From: Pseudomonas amygdali
GTDB lineage: Bacteria > Pseudomonadota > Gammaproteobacteria > Pseudomonadales > Pseudomonadaceae
Length of the DNA: 53,883 nt
Assembly: GCF_002699855.1 (NCBI RefSeq)
Contig: NZ_LKBW01000168.1
Coordinates: 1-53,883, forward strand
Direction of reading: 5' to 3'
Part shown: piece by piece, positions 1-9,853 of the stretch
Position numbering within the stretch: the first letter of the stretch is position 1
Layout of the letters: every line of letters starts with the position of its first letter
Notes under the pieces: model-generated
What the model was told of the DNA's origin: nothing
The model's input: only the letters and a program-made list of their open reading frames with translations
Database searches by the model: none
Position numbers and translations under genes: made by a program

Positions 1-63
1 TTTGGTCGGCATACATGCACCTCTAGCTACATGTTATGCCCGAACACAAAATTTCTGACAGTC

Positions 64-498
64 TCAGTTTTTGAACTGCGTGTCTTCCTTGAAACCGATG
101 GACTCATAGACTTTTTGCGCCACCTCGTTATTGCTGCTGGTCGACACGCGCAGTCGCACCGCATGTGTTTCCTTGGCCATCTTCTTCGCCTGTTTCATCA
201 AGTGATCGGCGACCAGTTGGCGGCGCGCGTCCTCGGCAACATAGATGTCGTTGAGAATCCATACCCGCTTGAGCGACAGCGATGAGTAGCTGGGATACAG
301 CTGGCAGAAGCCCAGCAGTCTGCTGTCGTCATCCTTGGCCAGCGCCAGATAGATCACTGACTCGTCACGACGCAGACGTTTTTCGAGAAAGTCCCGTGAG
401 GAGTCCGGGAACGGTGACTCACCGTAGAACTCGCGGTATTTGATGAACAATGGGCAGAGCAGGTCCAGGTGTTCTAGAGTCGCTTTGATGATCCGCAT
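64..498 (-). CDS. GNAT family N-acetyltransferase
   Basis: A 144-residue protein of the size and layout of a single-domain GNAT acetyltransferase, which moves an acetyl group from acetyl-CoA to an amine. The C-terminal half shows the usual pattern: a beta-strand IYVAED, then RRQLVADHLMKQAKKMAK in place of the acetyl-CoA loop and helix, and a late NEVAQKVYESIGFKED segment typical of the family's final helix and strand. The canonical Q/RxxGxG/A loop is degenerate (RRQLVADHL). The ATG at 498 has GAGG seven bases upstream and is preferred to an in-frame TTG at 510. It stands alone downstream of eutC. Substrate is unknown. I am confident of the family, not of the role. Confidence 0.8.
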   Translation of the reverse strand: MRIIKATLEHLDLLCPLFIKYREFYGESPFPDSSRDFLEKRLRRDESVIYLALAKDDDSRLLGFCQLYPSYSSLSLKRVWILNDIYVAEDARRQLVADHLMKQAKKMAKETHAVRLRVSTSSNNEVAQKVYESIGFKEDTQFKN

Positions 499-581
499 GG
501 TTGGCCTCAACTTCCCTATGGGCTGATGCAGTGCGCCTGGATGATTACGCGATCCTGCCCGGCGACTTTAGAAAGCACAAT

Positions 582-1445
582 CTAATGTGGTGCGGCCGGG
601 CCGTCGAGCAGGAAATTGCCGATCGGCTTGCCTGAATGCTCGGCAGAGCCTTCTGAATCAAGGGTCTGCAGTTGCGCTTCGTCTTTAAGATTGACCCCCG
701 AGATCTGCCGCCTGCAGGCCTCGCGCATCAGGTACAGCAGCCGATGGGCTGCCATGCCGTAGCTCAAGCCCTCCAGGCGCACGTTGGAAATACAGTTGCG
801 GTGCGCATCATTCAGCCCGACCTTCGGCGCGTAGGTGAAATACAGCCCCAGACTGTCCGGTGAGCTTAGGCCCGGGCGCTCGCCGATAAGGATAACCACC
901 ATTTTCGCGCCGAGCAGTTCACCCACCTCGTCAGCCACGGCGACGCGGCCCTGCTCGACCATTATCACTGGCGACAGGGACCAGCCTTCGGCGTTTGCCT
1001 GCTCTTCAAGGCGAATGAGAAAAGGCACGGCATGTCGATGCACGGCCAGTGCTGACAGACCGTCGGCGACCACTACCGCCAGATCGAGGCCGCCCGGATG
1101 AGCCGCCGCGTACTCGCGCAGTGACTGCGCAGACTACTCATTCAGGCGTCGGCCCAGGTCCGGGCGTTGCAGGTAGCTGTCGCGGTCGGCAGCAGCGCTG
1201 TGCAGCAAAATGGTTTCACGACCTTTCTCGGTCAGTTGCGCGCTGATCGCGGCATGATCGAAGGCCAGATGCACGGCATCGCGCGCCTGGGCATGCGCCG
1301 CTTGAAAGTCGAGCTGCGCGGAGGTGGGCAGGCTGGTGCCGGTTCGCCCCAGCGCGATGCGTGCGGAGGTCAGGCGGCGTAGCTCCAGCCAGGGATTGGC
1401 TGGTGCGGCGTTGTCTTGTATTTCGTTCATTGGCTGATCACTCAT
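582..1445 (-). pseudogene. eutC: Ethanolamine ammonia-lyase small subunit, interrupted by an in-frame stop
   Basis: EutC is the light chain of adenosylcobalamin-dependent ethanolamine ammonia-lyase, which converts ethanolamine to acetaldehyde and ammonia. The first part ([20 protein letters not shown]) and the later part ([44 protein letters not shown]) are typical of EutC and lie in the same frame. They are separated by one TAG at 1134-1136, codon 104, within a stretch reading [26 protein letters not shown]. There is no frameshift; reading through gives 287 residues, a normal length. The start overlaps the eutB stop as ATGA, so the two are translationally coupled. A CAG-to-TAG change would explain the lesion. 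The 103-residue fragment is unlikely to work alone. Sequencing error or suppression are alternatives. Confidence 0.9.
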
Positions 1446-2836
1446 GCGAGGTGCGCCAGTGCCTGGCGGAACGCAGGCGGCAGGCTGTCACCGAAGCGGA
1501 CGCGGCCGTCGGTCTGGGTAAAGATGCCCATTTTCTCCAGCCAGGCCTCGTATTCCGGTGCGGGACGCAGGCCCAGGCTTTGCCGGGCATACAGCGCGTC
1601 GTGGAACGAGGTGGTTTGATAATTGAGCATGATGTCGTCCGAGCCGGGGATGCCCATGATGAAGTTGATCCCGGCAACTCCCAGCAGCGTCAGCAGGGTA
1701 TCCATGTCGTCCTGATCGGCTTCTGCGTGGTTGGTGTAGCAGATGTCACAGCCCATCGGCACACCCAGCAGCTTGCCGCAGAAGTGATCCTCCAGACCGG
1801 CACGGATGATCTGCTTGCCGTTGTAGAGGTACTCGGGGCCGATGAAACCGACCACGGTGTTGACCAGAAACGGATTGAAATGCCGGGCGACGGCATAGGC
1901 TCGGGTTTCGCAGGTCTGCTGGTCGACGCCGTGATGTGCGTTGGCCGACAGCGCGCTGCATTGCCCGGTCTCGAAATACATCAGGTTTTTTCCGAGGGTG
2001 CCGCGGTTCAGGCTCAGGCCCGCTTCGTAGCCTTCCTGTAACAGCTTGAGGCTGATGCCGAAGCTTGCGTTGGCGGCCTCGGTGCCGGTGATCGACTGGA
2101 ACACCAGGTCCACCGGTACGCCACGGTTTATCACTTCGATGGACGTAGTGACATGGGTCAGCACGCAGGATTGGGTCGGGATTTCATAGCGCTGGACGAT
2201 GGCGTCGAGCATTTCCAGCAAGGCGACGATGGACGAGGTGCTGTCGGTTGCCGGGTTGATACCGATCATGGCATCGCCATTGCCGTACAGCAGGCCGTCG
2301 AGCACGCTGGCGGCAATGCCGGACGGGTCGTCGGTGGGATGATTGGGTTGCAGGCGTGTCGACAGCCGCCCGCGCAGGCCCATGGTGTTGCGAAAGCGCG
2401 TCACCACCCGGATCTTCTGTGCCACCAGAACCAGGTCCTGCACGCGCATGATTTTCGACACGGCAGCGGCCATTTCCGGTGTCAGGCCGGGAGCCAAGGC
2501 GCGCAGGCTGGTTTCATCGGCCTGCTCGCTGAGCAGCCAGTCACGAAAGCCGCCGACCGTCAGATGGCTGACCGGGGCAAACGCCAGTTTGTCGTGGGTA
2601 TCGATGATCAGCCGGGTGACTTCGTCCTGTTCGTACGGGATCAGGGCTTCTTCAAGAAAGTGCTTGAGCGGAATATTCGCCAGCGTCATTTGCGCTGCAA
2701 CGCGCTCGCCGTCGCTTTGCGCCGCAACCTCGGCCAGATAATCACCGGAGCGCGCGGGGCTGGCCTTGGCCATGACTTCTTTGAGGCTGTCGAAGCGGTA
2801 CGTCTGCGCACCGACAGAATGGGAAAAGCTCGCCAT
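1442..2836 (-). CDS. eutB: Ethanolamine ammonia-lyase large subunit
   Basis: EutB is the TIM-barrel catalytic heavy chain of ethanolamine ammonia-lyase; with EutC and adenosylcobalamin it splits ethanolamine into acetaldehyde and ammonia. The protein is 464 residues, close to the usual 450-465. Recognisable family segments include [60 protein letters not shown], and [20 protein letters not shown]. The ATG at 2836 has GGAG seven bases upstream; longer in-frame extensions have no family similarity. It is followed by a coupled but interrupted eutC. With eutC broken, the intact large subunit would probably be non-functional. Upstream is a 331-bp spacer with a candidate sigma-54 promoter and a repeat. 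Confidence 0.95.
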   Translation of the reverse strand: MASFSHSVGAQTYRFDSLKEVMAKASPARSGDYLAEVAAQSDGERVAAQMTLANIPLKHFLEEALIPYEQDEVTRLIIDTHDKLAFAPVSHLTVGGFRDWLLSEQADETSLRALAPGLTPEMAAAVSKIMRVQDLVLVAQKIRVVTRFRNTMGLRGRLSTRLQPNHPTDDPSGIAASVLDGLLYGNGDAMIGINPATDSTSSIVALLEMLDAIVQRYEIPTQSCVLTHVTTSIEVINRGVPVDLVFQSITGTEAANASFGISLKLLQEGYEAGLSLNRGTLGKNLMYFETGQCSALSANAHHGVDQQTCETRAYAVARHFNPFLVNTVVGFIGPEYLYNGKQIIRAGLEDHFCGKLLGVPMGCDICYTNHAEADQDDMDTLLTLLGVAGINFIMGIPGSDDIMLNYQTTSFHDALYARQSLGLRPAPEYEAWLEKMGIFTQTDGRVRFGDSLPPAFRQALAHLA

Positions 2837-2931
2837 ACAGATTCTCCATGACGCCGCGCTGCTTGCGTCGGACGTAGTCTTTCGGGTGAACCGGTGACGT
2901 CCCGGTTCAAACGACTGTGGGAAGCGATGCA

Positions 2932-2947
2932 AGCAATTAATACTCCA
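2932..2947 (-). promoter_or_regulatory. Candidate sigma-54 (-24/-12) promoter for eutB
   Basis: Read on the minus strand the bases are TGGAGT-ATTAA-TTGCT. This keeps the GG and GC at the required spacing and matches the TGGCAC-N5-TTGCW consensus at 8 of 11 positions. It lies about 96 bases upstream of the eutB start. A perfect 12-bp palindrome, TCCCGGCCGGGA (2948-2959), abuts its upstream side. In P. aeruginosa ethanolamine catabolism is controlled by RpoN and the enhancer-binding protein EatR, so such a promoter is expected. The assignment is inference: the three mismatches are all in the -24 element. Confidence 0.4.
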
Positions 2948-3098
2948 TCCCGGCCGGGAGTGCGAGTTTGCAACCATGAACAGAGGATTCAGAGCAAAGA
3001 TGCATCACGCCAAGGCAGTATGCCAAGGCGCCATGCACAGGGTTGGTGCGCGATGCTTTTTGAGATGACTATTGTGCTGACACCGCGCATTTGAGATC

Positions 3099-3148
3099 GG
3101 ACGCAGAGCGTCCAGAACCGCGTTACCACGCTGGAGCGTGGTAACGAT
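3099..3148. repeat. Double-hairpin intergenic repeat, copy 1
   Basis: Two perfect hairpins side by side: GGACGC-aga-GCGTCC (3099-3113) and an 11-bp stem GTTACCACGCT-gg-AGCGTGGTAAC (3122-3145), followed by GAT. The same two-hairpin plan recurs near 7.2, 18.4, 31.5, 40.1 and 42.5 kb. It sits in the exaC-eutB spacer and may end exaC transcription or protect its 3' end. The rest of the 2837-3167 spacer holds only the eutB leader and the sigma-54 candidate. Confidence 0.85.
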
Positions 3149-3167
3149 ATTCGGACAATCAGCTGGC

Positions 3168-4694
3168 CTAGAAAAAACCCAACGGGTTGGTGTCATAGCT
3201 CACCAGCAGGTTTTTGGTCTGTTGATAGTGCTCAAGCGCGATTTTGTGGGTTTCGCGGCCGACGCCGGACTTCTTGTAGCCACCGAATGCGGCGTGGGCC
3301 GGGTACAGGTGGTAGCAGTTGGTCCAGACTCGCCCGGCCTTGATCGCCCGGCCCACACGGTAGGCGCGGTTGATGTCGCGGGTCCACAAGCCTGCGCCCA
3401 GACCGAACTCGGTGTCGTTGGCGATGGCGATGGCCACAGCTTCTGCTTCGTCCTTGAAGGTGGTGACGCTGACCACCGGGCCGAAGATTTCTTCCTGGAA
3501 CACACGCATCTTGTTGTTGCCTTTGAGCAGCGTCGGCTGGATGTAGTAGCCAGTGGACAGGCTGCCCTCAAGCTTCTCGACCTTGCCGCCGGTCAGCAGC
3601 TCGGCGCCTTCGCCCTTGGCGATGTCCAGATACGAAAGAATCTTGTCGAATTGTTGCTCGGATGCCTGAGCGCCGACCATGGTGTCAGTGTCCAGAGGGT
3701 CGCCGCGCTTGATCTTCTCGACCTTGCGCATCACCGCTTCCATGAACTGTGGATAGATCGACTCCTGCACCAGCGCGCGAGACGGGCAGGTGCAGACTTC
3801 GCCCTGATTGAAGAACGCCAGCACCAGGCCTTCGGCGGCCTTGTCGATGAACTCTGGTTCGGCGCTCATGATGTCTTCGAAGAAGATGTTCGGCGACTTG
3901 CCGCCCAGCTCGACGGTGGACGGGATGATGTTGTCCGCCGCCAGTTTCATGATGTGCGAGCCGACCGGTGTCGAGCCGGTAAAGGCGATTTTGGCGATGC
4001 GTTTGCTGCTGGCCAGCGCTTCACCCGCTTCGCGGCCATAACCCTGCACGATGTTCAGCACGCCGGGAGGCAGCAGGTCGCCGATCAGTTCGATCAGCAC
4101 GCTGATCCCCAGCGGGGTCTGTTCGGCTGGTTTGAGCACGATGCAGTTACCGGCAGCCAGCGCAGGAGCGAGCTTCCAGGCTGCCATCAGGAGCGGGAAG
4201 TTCCACGGGATGATCTGCCCGACCACGCCCAGCGGCTCATGAATGTGATAGGCCACGGTATTGCCGTCGATTTCGGCGGCGCTGCCTTCCTGCGCACGCA
4301 GCACGCCGGCGAAGTAGCGGAAATGGTCGGCGGCCAGCGGAATATCGGCGTTGAGGGTTTCGCGGATTGCCTTGCCGTTATCCCAGGTTTCGGTGATGGC
4401 CAGGACTTCCAGATTGGCTTCGATGCGATCGGCAATCTTCAGCAGGACCAGCGAGCGTGCCTGCACCGAGGTCGAGCCCCAGGCCGCAGCGGCAGCGTGC
4501 GCAGCGTCGAGTGCCTTGTCGATGTCTTCGGCGGTGGAGCGCGGAAACTCTGCAATGGCCTTGCCGGTGACCGGCGAGGTGTTGGTGAAATACTGGCCTT
4601 TCACCGGTGCGACGAACTCGCCGCCGATATAGTTACCGTAGCGTTCCTTGAAATTGACGATAGCGCCTTCGGTACCGGGATGAGCGTAACGCAT
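3168..4694 (-). CDS. exaC: NAD-dependent acetaldehyde dehydrogenase, ExaC type
   Basis: Oxidises aldehydes to acids with NAD+; beside eutBC its job is most likely turning acetaldehyde from ethanolamine into acetate. The 508-residue protein shows the aldehyde dehydrogenase core: [20 protein letters not shown], the NAD-binding [20 protein letters not shown] with the general-base glutamate, and [13 protein letters not shown] with the catalytic cysteine near residue 300. The ATG at 4694 follows AGGAG by nine bases. Order exaC-eutB-eutC agrees with the P. aeruginosa cluster PA4022-PA4025, except that the transporter gene (PA4023) expected between exaC and eutB is absent. AldB/AcoD-type names are alternatives for the same subfamily. 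Confidence 0.9.
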   Translation of the reverse strand: MRYAHPGTEGAIVNFKERYGNYIGGEFVAPVKGQYFTNTSPVTGKAIAEFPRSTAEDIDKALDAAHAAAAAWGSTSVQARSLVLLKIADRIEANLEVLAITETWDNGKAIRETLNADIPLAADHFRYFAGVLRAQEGSAAEIDGNTVAYHIHEPLGVVGQIIPWNFPLLMAAWKLAPALAAGNCIVLKPAEQTPLGISVLIELIGDLLPPGVLNIVQGYGREAGEALASSKRIAKIAFTGSTPVGSHIMKLAADNIIPSTVELGGKSPNIFFEDIMSAEPEFIDKAAEGLVLAFFNQGEVCTCPSRALVQESIYPQFMEAVMRKVEKIKRGDPLDTDTMVGAQASEQQFDKILSYLDIAKGEGAELLTGGKVEKLEGSLSTGYYIQPTLLKGNNKMRVFQEEIFGPVVSVTTFKDEAEAVAIAIANDTEFGLGAGLWTRDINRAYRVGRAIKAGRVWTNCYHLYPAHAAFGGYKKSGVGRETHKIALEHYQQTKNLLVSYDTNPLGFF

Positions 4695-4919
4695 GATATG
4701 TCTCCTGGTTCTTGTTGTGAGGGAGTCTGTGTCGATTCTGCTTTCGGGCATATGGCAATAAGCGTTCAAGAATAGGCCAATTGCATCCGGCCGTGGTTAG
4801 GACTTTAGGCTTATCTGCCGGTCATTGAAATGGCCTGTGCAGGCAATGCAGCGGACAAACTCAGGGTGCCATTTCACCGTCCCTACGTTAACCTGCGCAG
4901 ATGTTCTGAGAGGTTGGTC

Positions 4920-6269
4920 ATGCATATTCATATCCTTGGTATCTGCGGCACGTTCATGGGTTCTCTGGCGGTGCTCGCCAAAGAGTCGGGGCACCGGGTC
5001 ACCGGCTCCGACGCCAACGTCTATCCGCCGATGAGCACCCAACTGCAAGCCCAGGGCATCGAGCTGACCCAGGGTTACGATTCTGCGCAACTGGACCCCG
5101 CACCTGATCTGGTTGTGATCGGCAATGCGCTGTCGCGTGGCAACCCGGCGGTTGAATACGTCCTGAATAAAGGTTTGCCGTATGTGTCCGGCCCGCAATG
5201 GCTGGCCGACCATGTGCTGCAAGACCGCTGGGTATTGGCGGTGGCCGGTACGCACGGCAAGACCACCACCAGCAGTATGCTGGCCTGGGTGCTGGAACAT
5301 GCCGGCATGAGCCCCGGTTTCCTGATCGGCGGCATCCCGCAGAACTTCGCCGTGTCGGCGCGTCTGGGTGACACCCCGTTCTTCGTAGTCGAGGCCGATG
5401 AATACGACAGTGCGTTTTTCGACAAGCGCTCCAAGTTCGTTCATTACCGCCCGCGCACTGCGATCCTCAATAACCTTGAGTTCGATCATGCCGACATCTT
5501 CCCGGATTTGCCCGCTATCGAACGCCAGTTTCACCATCTGGTGCGTACCATTCCGAGTGAAGGCCTGGTGATCCATCCGACCACCGAGCCTGCGTTGTCG
5601 CGGGTCATCGAAATGGGATGCTGGACGCCGGTGCAAACCACTGGCGAAGGCGGTCAGTGGCAGGCTCGACTGTTGAGCGAAGACGGCTCGCGCTTTGAAG
5701 TGCTGTTCGAAGGCGAGCTTCAAGGCACCGTCGACTGGGACATGACCGGTCAGCACAACGTAGCAAACGCCCTGGCGACGCTGGCAGCCGCTCGCCATGT
5801 TGGCGTGGTGCCGCTGCTGGGTGTGCAGGCGCTCAGTGCATTCAAGAGCGTCAAACGGCGTATGGAAAAGGTCGCCGACGTGCGCGGCATCACTATTTAT
5901 GATGACTTCGCTCACCACCCGACGGCCATTGCCACCACGCTGGATGGCCTGCGCAAGAAAATCGGTGATGCGCCGATCATTGCCGTCATCGAACCGCGTT
6001 CCAATTCCATGAAGCTTGGCGCGCACCGCGATGGTCTGCCGGAAAGCGTGAGTCAGGCAGATCAGGTGGTCTGGTATGCCCCGCCCAATCTTGGCTGGGA
6101 CCTGGCAGCTACGGTCGCAGGAGGCAGCGTACCCTCGACGGTATGTGATTCGCTTGAAGCAATCATCGCGCGAGTCCATAGCCAGGCGCAGCCCGGCACG
6201 CATATCGTCATCATGAGCAACGGCGGCTTTGGCGGCCTGCACGGCAAACTGGCCGAGGCGCTGGAATGA
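4920..6269 (+). CDS. mpl: UDP-N-acetylmuramate--L-Ala-gamma-D-Glu-meso-DAP ligase
   Basis: Cytoplasmic Mur-ligase family enzyme that joins recycled murein tripeptide to UDP-MurNAc, returning peptidoglycan turnover products to precursor synthesis. The 449-residue protein has the N-terminal UDP-binding start [16 protein letters not shown], the ATP-binding AGTHGKTTT around residues 108-116, [16 protein letters not shown] typical of Mpl, the FDHADIF segment, and [10 protein letters not shown] near the C-terminal domain. The ATG at 4920 follows GAGG by six bases; an upstream in-frame extension is not part of the family. Its stop overlaps the ubiX start (ATGA), so the genes form an operon, an arrangement I recall from pseudomonads. 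Confidence 0.95.
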   Translation: MHIHILGICGTFMGSLAVLAKESGHRVTGSDANVYPPMSTQLQAQGIELTQGYDSAQLDPAPDLVVIGNALSRGNPAVEYVLNKGLPYVSGPQWLADHVLQDRWVLAVAGTHGKTTTSSMLAWVLEHAGMSPGFLIGGIPQNFAVSARLGDTPFFVVEADEYDSAFFDKRSKFVHYRPRTAILNNLEFDHADIFPDLPAIERQFHHLVRTIPSEGLVIHPTTEPALSRVIEMGCWTPVQTTGEGGQWQARLLSEDGSRFEVLFEGELQGTVDWDMTGQHNVANALATLAAARHVGVVPLLGVQALSAFKSVKRRMEKVADVRGITIYDDFAHHPTAIATTLDGLRKKIGDAPIIAVIEPRSNSMKLGAHRDGLPESVSQADQVVWYAPPNLGWDLAATVAGGSVPSTVCDSLEAIIARVHSQAQPGTHIVIMSNGGFGGLHGKLAEALE

Positions 6270-6895
6270 GCGGCCCGGAGCGCGTTACGGTTGCGATGAC
6301 CGGCGCTTCTGGCGCGCAATATGGCCTGCGCTTGCTGGATTGTCTGGTACGTGAGGACCGGGAGGTGCACTTCCTGATTTCCAAGGCCGCGCAGTTGGTA
6401 ATGGCCACCGAGACCGACGTACGCCTGCCACCCAAACCGATGATGATGCAGGCGTTTCTGACGGAATACACCGGCGCGTCTGCCGGGCAGATTCGCGTTT
6501 ATGGTCGTGACGACTGGATGTCGCCAGTGGCGTCAGGTTCTGGTTCGCCCAGCGCAATGGTGATGGTGCCATGCTCCACCGGTTCGCTGTCGGCAATTGC
6601 TACCGGGGCCTGCAACAATTTGATCGAACGCGCTGCCGACGTCACGCTCAAGGAGCGTCGCCAGTTGATTCTGGTGCCCCGCGAGGCTCCGTTTTCCAGT
6701 ATTCATCTGGAGAACATGCTCAAGCTGTCGAACATGGGGGCGGTGATTCTGCCCGCATCTCCGGGCTTTTATCATCAGCCGCAGACCATCGACGACCTGG
6801 TGGACTTTGTCGTCGCGCGGATTCTCAATCTGCTGAATATTCCTCAGGACATGCTGCCGCGTTGGGGCGAGCACCACATTGGCGGCGATGAATAA
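6266..6895 (+). CDS. ubiX: Flavin prenyltransferase UbiX
   Basis: UbiX attaches dimethylallyl phosphate to FMN, making the prenylated flavin cofactor of UbiD-type decarboxylases used in ubiquinone synthesis. The 209-residue protein begins with the Rossmann-like [20 protein letters not shown] that binds FMN. It also has the family's [22 protein letters not shown], the [22 protein letters not shown] phosphate/prenyl-binding segment and the C-terminal [21 protein letters not shown]. Length is normal. Translation is coupled to mpl by a four-base overlap, and its last codons overlap the following lipoprotein gene. Confidence 0.95.
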   Translation: MSGPERVTVAMTGASGAQYGLRLLDCLVREDREVHFLISKAAQLVMATETDVRLPPKPMMMQAFLTEYTGASAGQIRVYGRDDWMSPVASGSGSPSAMVMVPCSTGSLSAIATGACNNLIERAADVTLKERRQLILVPREAPFSSIHLENMLKLSNMGAVILPASPGFYHQPQTIDDLVDFVVARILNLLNIPQDMLPRWGEHHIGGDE

Positions 6896-7172
6896 GCTGA
6901 TATTGATATCACTTGCGCTGGCACTGACCGGCTGCGCCACCGCGCGCACGCTCGATGCGGCCAAACCCGGCGCGCCGGTGGTGTATGCAGGCACGCGGTT
7001 GAATATGTATGCGCTGCAGGGTGGTTGCTGTGCGGCTGACCGTTTCGGTGCCGAAGCACCGAGCTATCCGGGCCTGGACCTGCCGGGCAGTGCGCTGCTC
7101 GACACCTTGTTGCTGCCGCTGTCATTGCTGACGGCAGCGGGACTAGGGGTTCAGGCTACGGGCGGGCTTTAG
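6888..7172 (+). CDS. YceK/YidQ-like small lipoprotein
   Basis: A 94-residue secreted lipoprotein. [19 protein letters not shown] is a type II signal peptide with lipobox LTGC. The mature part has the YceK/YidQ (DUF1375) features: [19 protein letters not shown], then [21 protein letters not shown]. The function of this family is not known; members are small envelope lipoproteins. The ATG at 6888 lies inside the end of ubiX (stop 6893-6895), giving the operon mpl-ubiX-this gene. A TTG three codons upstream is possible but less likely. The A after the cysteine gives no inner-membrane retention signal, so outer-membrane sorting is expected. Confidence 0.8.
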   Translation: MNKLILISLALALTGCATARTLDAAKPGAPVVYAGTRLNMYALQGGCCAADRFGAEAPSYPGLDLPGSALLDTLLLPLSLLTAAGLGVQATGGL

Positions 7173-7177
7173 GGTTA

Positions 7178-7192
7178 CCGGTGCAACACCGG
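7178..7192 (+). terminator. Short hairpin after the mpl operon
   Basis: CCGGTG-caa-CACCGG forms a perfect six-bp stem with a three-base loop six bases after the lipoprotein stop. No T-run follows, so it is at best a weak or Rho-assisted terminator. Confidence 0.35.
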
Positions 7193-7216
7193 CGCTATCA
7201 GGTAATGCTCCCTTGG

Positions 7217-7266
7217 GTGACGCAGAGCGTCACGAATTGCATTCCCACGCGGAGCATGGGAACGAT
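7217..7266. repeat. Double-hairpin intergenic repeat, copy 2
   Basis: GTGACGC-aga-GCGTCAC (7217-7233) followed by CCCACGC-ggag-CATGGG and AACGAT. Same structure as the copy at 3099-3148, with matched changes in the first stem. It lies between two convergent genes (the YceK-like lipoprotein and the NAD(P)-binding oxidoreductase). Confidence 0.85.
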
Positions 7267-7315
7267 CATGCGATGGGCTGGAAAACGATCATCGTCCGGC
7301 CGCAGCGACCGTCAT

Positions 7316-7957
7316 CTACTTGCCCAGCTTGCGCAGTTCATCCGACTCGACGATACGCTCGCCATTCTGCTCTTCCAGCGCCAGGCGCCACATGGCGCGG
7401 GCCAGCTGGCAGGCTTCGATAGCGCCATACTTACCGGGGATCAGTTTGGCGATGGGGGCTGCCAGTTGCTCGACCCAGCGGGTTTCGGTGCGGCTGCCTA
7501 CCAGCAATGAAGGGCGGGCGATGGTCAGTTGCGGCCAGTCCTGCGCGCGCAATGCCTGTTCCGTCTCGCCTTTGATACGGTTGTAGAAGGTGCTGGACTT
7601 GGGGTCTGCACCAATCGCACTGATTACCAGCAAGTGGCGCGCGCCCAGCTCACGCGCTCGTTTGGCGAACGCTGTGACCAGGTCCAGATCAACCGCCTTG
7701 AACGCATCCTGTGAGCCCGCTTGCTTGATCGTGGTGCCCAGGCAGCAGAACGCGATATCCACACGGCCAGCCAGTGTTGGCAGCAGAGTGGTCAGCTCGC
7801 CGACCGGGTTTTCAAGGTGCGGGTGTTCTGCCAAGGGCCTGCGCGTTGGTGCCAGCACGCGGCTGACTGTCGGTTCGTTGAGCAGGCGGTCAAGCAAGTG
7901 CTCGCCCGTCAGGCCGGTGGCCCCTGCAAGCAGGATGTGTTGCGGCGTCAGATACAT
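7316..7957 (-). CDS. NAD(P)-binding atypical SDR / epimerase-like oxidoreductase
   Basis: A 213-residue Rossmann-fold protein of the atypical short-chain dehydrogenase class (HTATIP2/TIP30-like). The dinucleotide-binding motif is [18 protein letters not shown] at residues 8-25. [25 protein letters not shown] and [26 protein letters not shown] are characteristic, and YNRIKGE supplies the YxxxK pair. The ending IARPSLLVG is typical of the same group. The substrate is unknown. The ATG at 7957 follows AAGGGAG by seven bases. It is convergent with the mpl operon and 28 bp downstream of the start of nothing but the C13 peptidase stop, so possible co-transcription with that gene from 9713 cannot be excluded. 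Confidence 0.75.
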   Translation of the reverse strand: MYLTPQHILLAGATGLTGEHLLDRLLNEPTVSRVLAPTRRPLAEHPHLENPVGELTTLLPTLAGRVDIAFCCLGTTIKQAGSQDAFKAVDLDLVTAFAKRARELGARHLLVISAIGADPKSSTFYNRIKGETEQALRAQDWPQLTIARPSLLVGSRTETRWVEQLAAPIAKLIPGKYGAIEACQLARAMWRLALEEQNGERIVESDELRKLGK

Positions 7958-7985
7958 AACCGTTCTCCCTTCATACACTGATAGC

Positions 7986-9713
7986 CTAGTGGCTAGTCGA
8001 GGTCTTCGCTTCCGTGCGGTTCAACGCCATATTCAAAGCGCGTTCGGCCTGGCTTTTGCGCAACTGCTGCCAGCGCGCCAGAACTCCTTTCGGTGCCCAT
8101 ATCTGCGGTTCGGAGGCGTCGAAATTGTCTTCGCTCTCTCGTTGGGCAACATAGGCTTTTGCTTCGTTGAAAGCGTGTTGCAGGTCATCGGTTTCGACCA
8201 GTGCCCTGGCGAATAGTGCATCGCCAAAGTAAGTGAAATCAGCCTCTTCCGAGCAGCCGAACGACACCCGGTCGGCGCGTGAGGCGGTCATGATCAACGT
8301 GCGTTCATCTTTCAGGTCTGGAATGAAACCACCGGAATAACAGGCCGAAATCACCACGATCTTGTCACGATTCTTTAGTGGCGCAAGGGCCGCGGCGAGG
8401 GCATCGGCGGGCAGGTCGGCCAGCGACAGACGCGGCTGGTCCAGCACCAGCTCATGGTCCTGGGTGCCGTGGCTGGTCAGGTAAATGAAGATCAGGTCTT
8501 CCGGGCCGGTACGTTGCGCGAGTGTCTGGGCTGCGCGGGAGATGGTCTCGCGGGTTGCCATTGGCCGGTCATCCATGTGGTCGCGATGATTGACCAGACT
8601 GACCTGCCCGACGGCTCCAAAACGCGACTTCAGCAGGTTGCTGACATAGTCTGCCTCGCGCATGAACACACTCTGCTTGCCGTCGCCGCCCACGACCAGA
8701 GTGTAAAGCTCGGTGGCGGGCGTTGACGCAGGGACTGCGGCCAGCGCTTTTTCCAGCAGGGTGCCTTGTACCAGCAGCCCTGCTTCAAGTGCGTCGGGCA
8801 GCAGTTTGCCTTTGGCGTCGCGCACCCGTTGGCCATTGGCCCAGATACCGCGCTGCTCCTTGCCGTCCGGGGAGATCAGCACGCCATCGCCCTGATAGGT
8901 GTCATCGGCGAACTGGCCGACATAGCGGCTGCCGTCGGCCAGTTGCAGCTGGCCTTGCCCCATAAAGCGCCAGTTGTCGAAGTCGCCTTGATAACGGCTG
9001 CCGTCAGCACCGATCAATTCGCCTTTGCCGGTCAGCGCGCCTTCCTTGAAATCACCGCTCCAGACGTCGCCGTCGCTATTTTCATAGCGACCTTTGCCGT
9101 CGAGCTGGCTGTTGCGAAAGTTGCCGACGTATTGATCGCCATCAGCGCTGGTGAAGCTGCCGGTGCCCTGCAATTGACCGTCGACAAAATTACCGCTGTA
9201 TTGATTGCCGCTGGCGTCACTGCGCGAACCTTCGCCGTTGGCCTTGCCATTGGCGAACATGCCCTGGTGCTGGCTGCCGTCTTCAAGCTCCAGACGTCCG
9301 GGGCCGTCGTACAGGCCTGCCTTGAACTGACCGCGATAAAGCACGCCCTTGTCTTTCTGAGTGCCTTCGCCGTCGCGCAGCCCGAGCTTGAAGTTACCGA
9401 CATAACTCGCGCCATTGCGGGTCGTTAGTCTGCCCTGACCTTTGAACAGGCCTTGCTCGAAACCACCCTTGTAGACGTCGCCGTTGCTGGCGTGCCATTC
9501 ACCCTGGCCTTGGCGCAGGCCGTTTTCGAACTGGCCTGCGTACCAGCTGCCGTTGGGGTAGTCGATACGGCCCTGGCCCTGCAATACGCCGTTGACCAGA
9601 TCGCCGCGATAGCGCCCGCCGTCGGAGAGGCGGCCGTCGGGCGGCAAAATTGATTCGCCATCACCGCAGCCTGCGATCAAGAGTGTCAAAGCCAATGGAG
9701 CGAGCGCGCGCAT
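7986..9713 (-). CDS. Predicted lipoprotein: MORN-repeat array fused to a C13 (legumain-like) peptidase domain
   Basis: 575 residues in three parts. Residues 1-16 are a lipoprotein signal with lipobox LIAGC; Gly follows the Cys, so outer-membrane sorting is expected. From about residue 33 to 290 I count eleven full MORN repeats of about 23 residues (YxGxFxxGxxxGxGxxxxxDGxx) and a partial twelfth. The C-terminal 240 residues form a C13/clan CD peptidase. The catalytic His is in [11 protein letters not shown] (about residue 413) and the catalytic Cys in [11 protein letters not shown] (about residue 458), both preceded by hydrophobic strands as in legumain and caspases. An [23 protein letters not shown] segment opens the domain. 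MORN repeats often bind lipids or other proteins. The substrate is unknown; membrane-anchored processing or stress signalling is inference. No partner gene is obvious. Confidence 0.85.
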   Translation of the reverse strand: MRALAPLALTLLIAGCGDGESILPPDGRLSDGGRYRGDLVNGVLQGQGRIDYPNGSWYAGQFENGLRQGQGEWHASNGDVYKGGFEQGLFKGQGRLTTRNGASYVGNFKLGLRDGEGTQKDKGVLYRGQFKAGLYDGPGRLELEDGSQHQGMFANGKANGEGSRSDASGNQYSGNFVDGQLQGTGSFTSADGDQYVGNFRNSQLDGKGRYENSDGDVWSGDFKEGALTGKGELIGADGSRYQGDFDNWRFMGQGQLQLADGSRYVGQFADDTYQGDGVLISPDGKEQRGIWANGQRVRDAKGKLLPDALEAGLLVQGTLLEKALAAVPASTPATELYTLVVGGDGKQSVFMREADYVSNLLKSRFGAVGQVSLVNHRDHMDDRPMATRETISRAAQTLAQRTGPEDLIFIYLTSHGTQDHELVLDQPRLSLADLPADALAAALAPLKNRDKIVVISACYSGGFIPDLKDERTLIMTASRADRVSFGCSEEADFTYFGDALFARALVETDDLQHAFNEAKAYVAQRESEDNFDASEPQIWAPKGVLARWQQLRKSQAERALNMALNRTEAKTSTSH

Positions 9714-9853
9714 GTGAGATCCCGGAAGAATGATTCAGGGGCGGGCCCGGCTCTGCTTGAGCAGATGTTATGGGGCACGACCGCAGGGGAGTATGCCGCA
9801 GCGAGTAAGCGGGATGAAACAGTCTGTTACGACTGTTTCATGTTTTAAACGTG

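Noticed and set aside
3138..4775. Long plus-strand open frame opposite exaC
   Set aside because: It is the antisense shadow of a clear aldehyde dehydrogenase; no family motifs and typical of GC-rich antisense frames.
4797..6242. Long minus-strand open frame opposite mpl
   Set aside because: Composition is that of a reverse complement shadow; the plus strand encodes a complete Mpl with all motifs.
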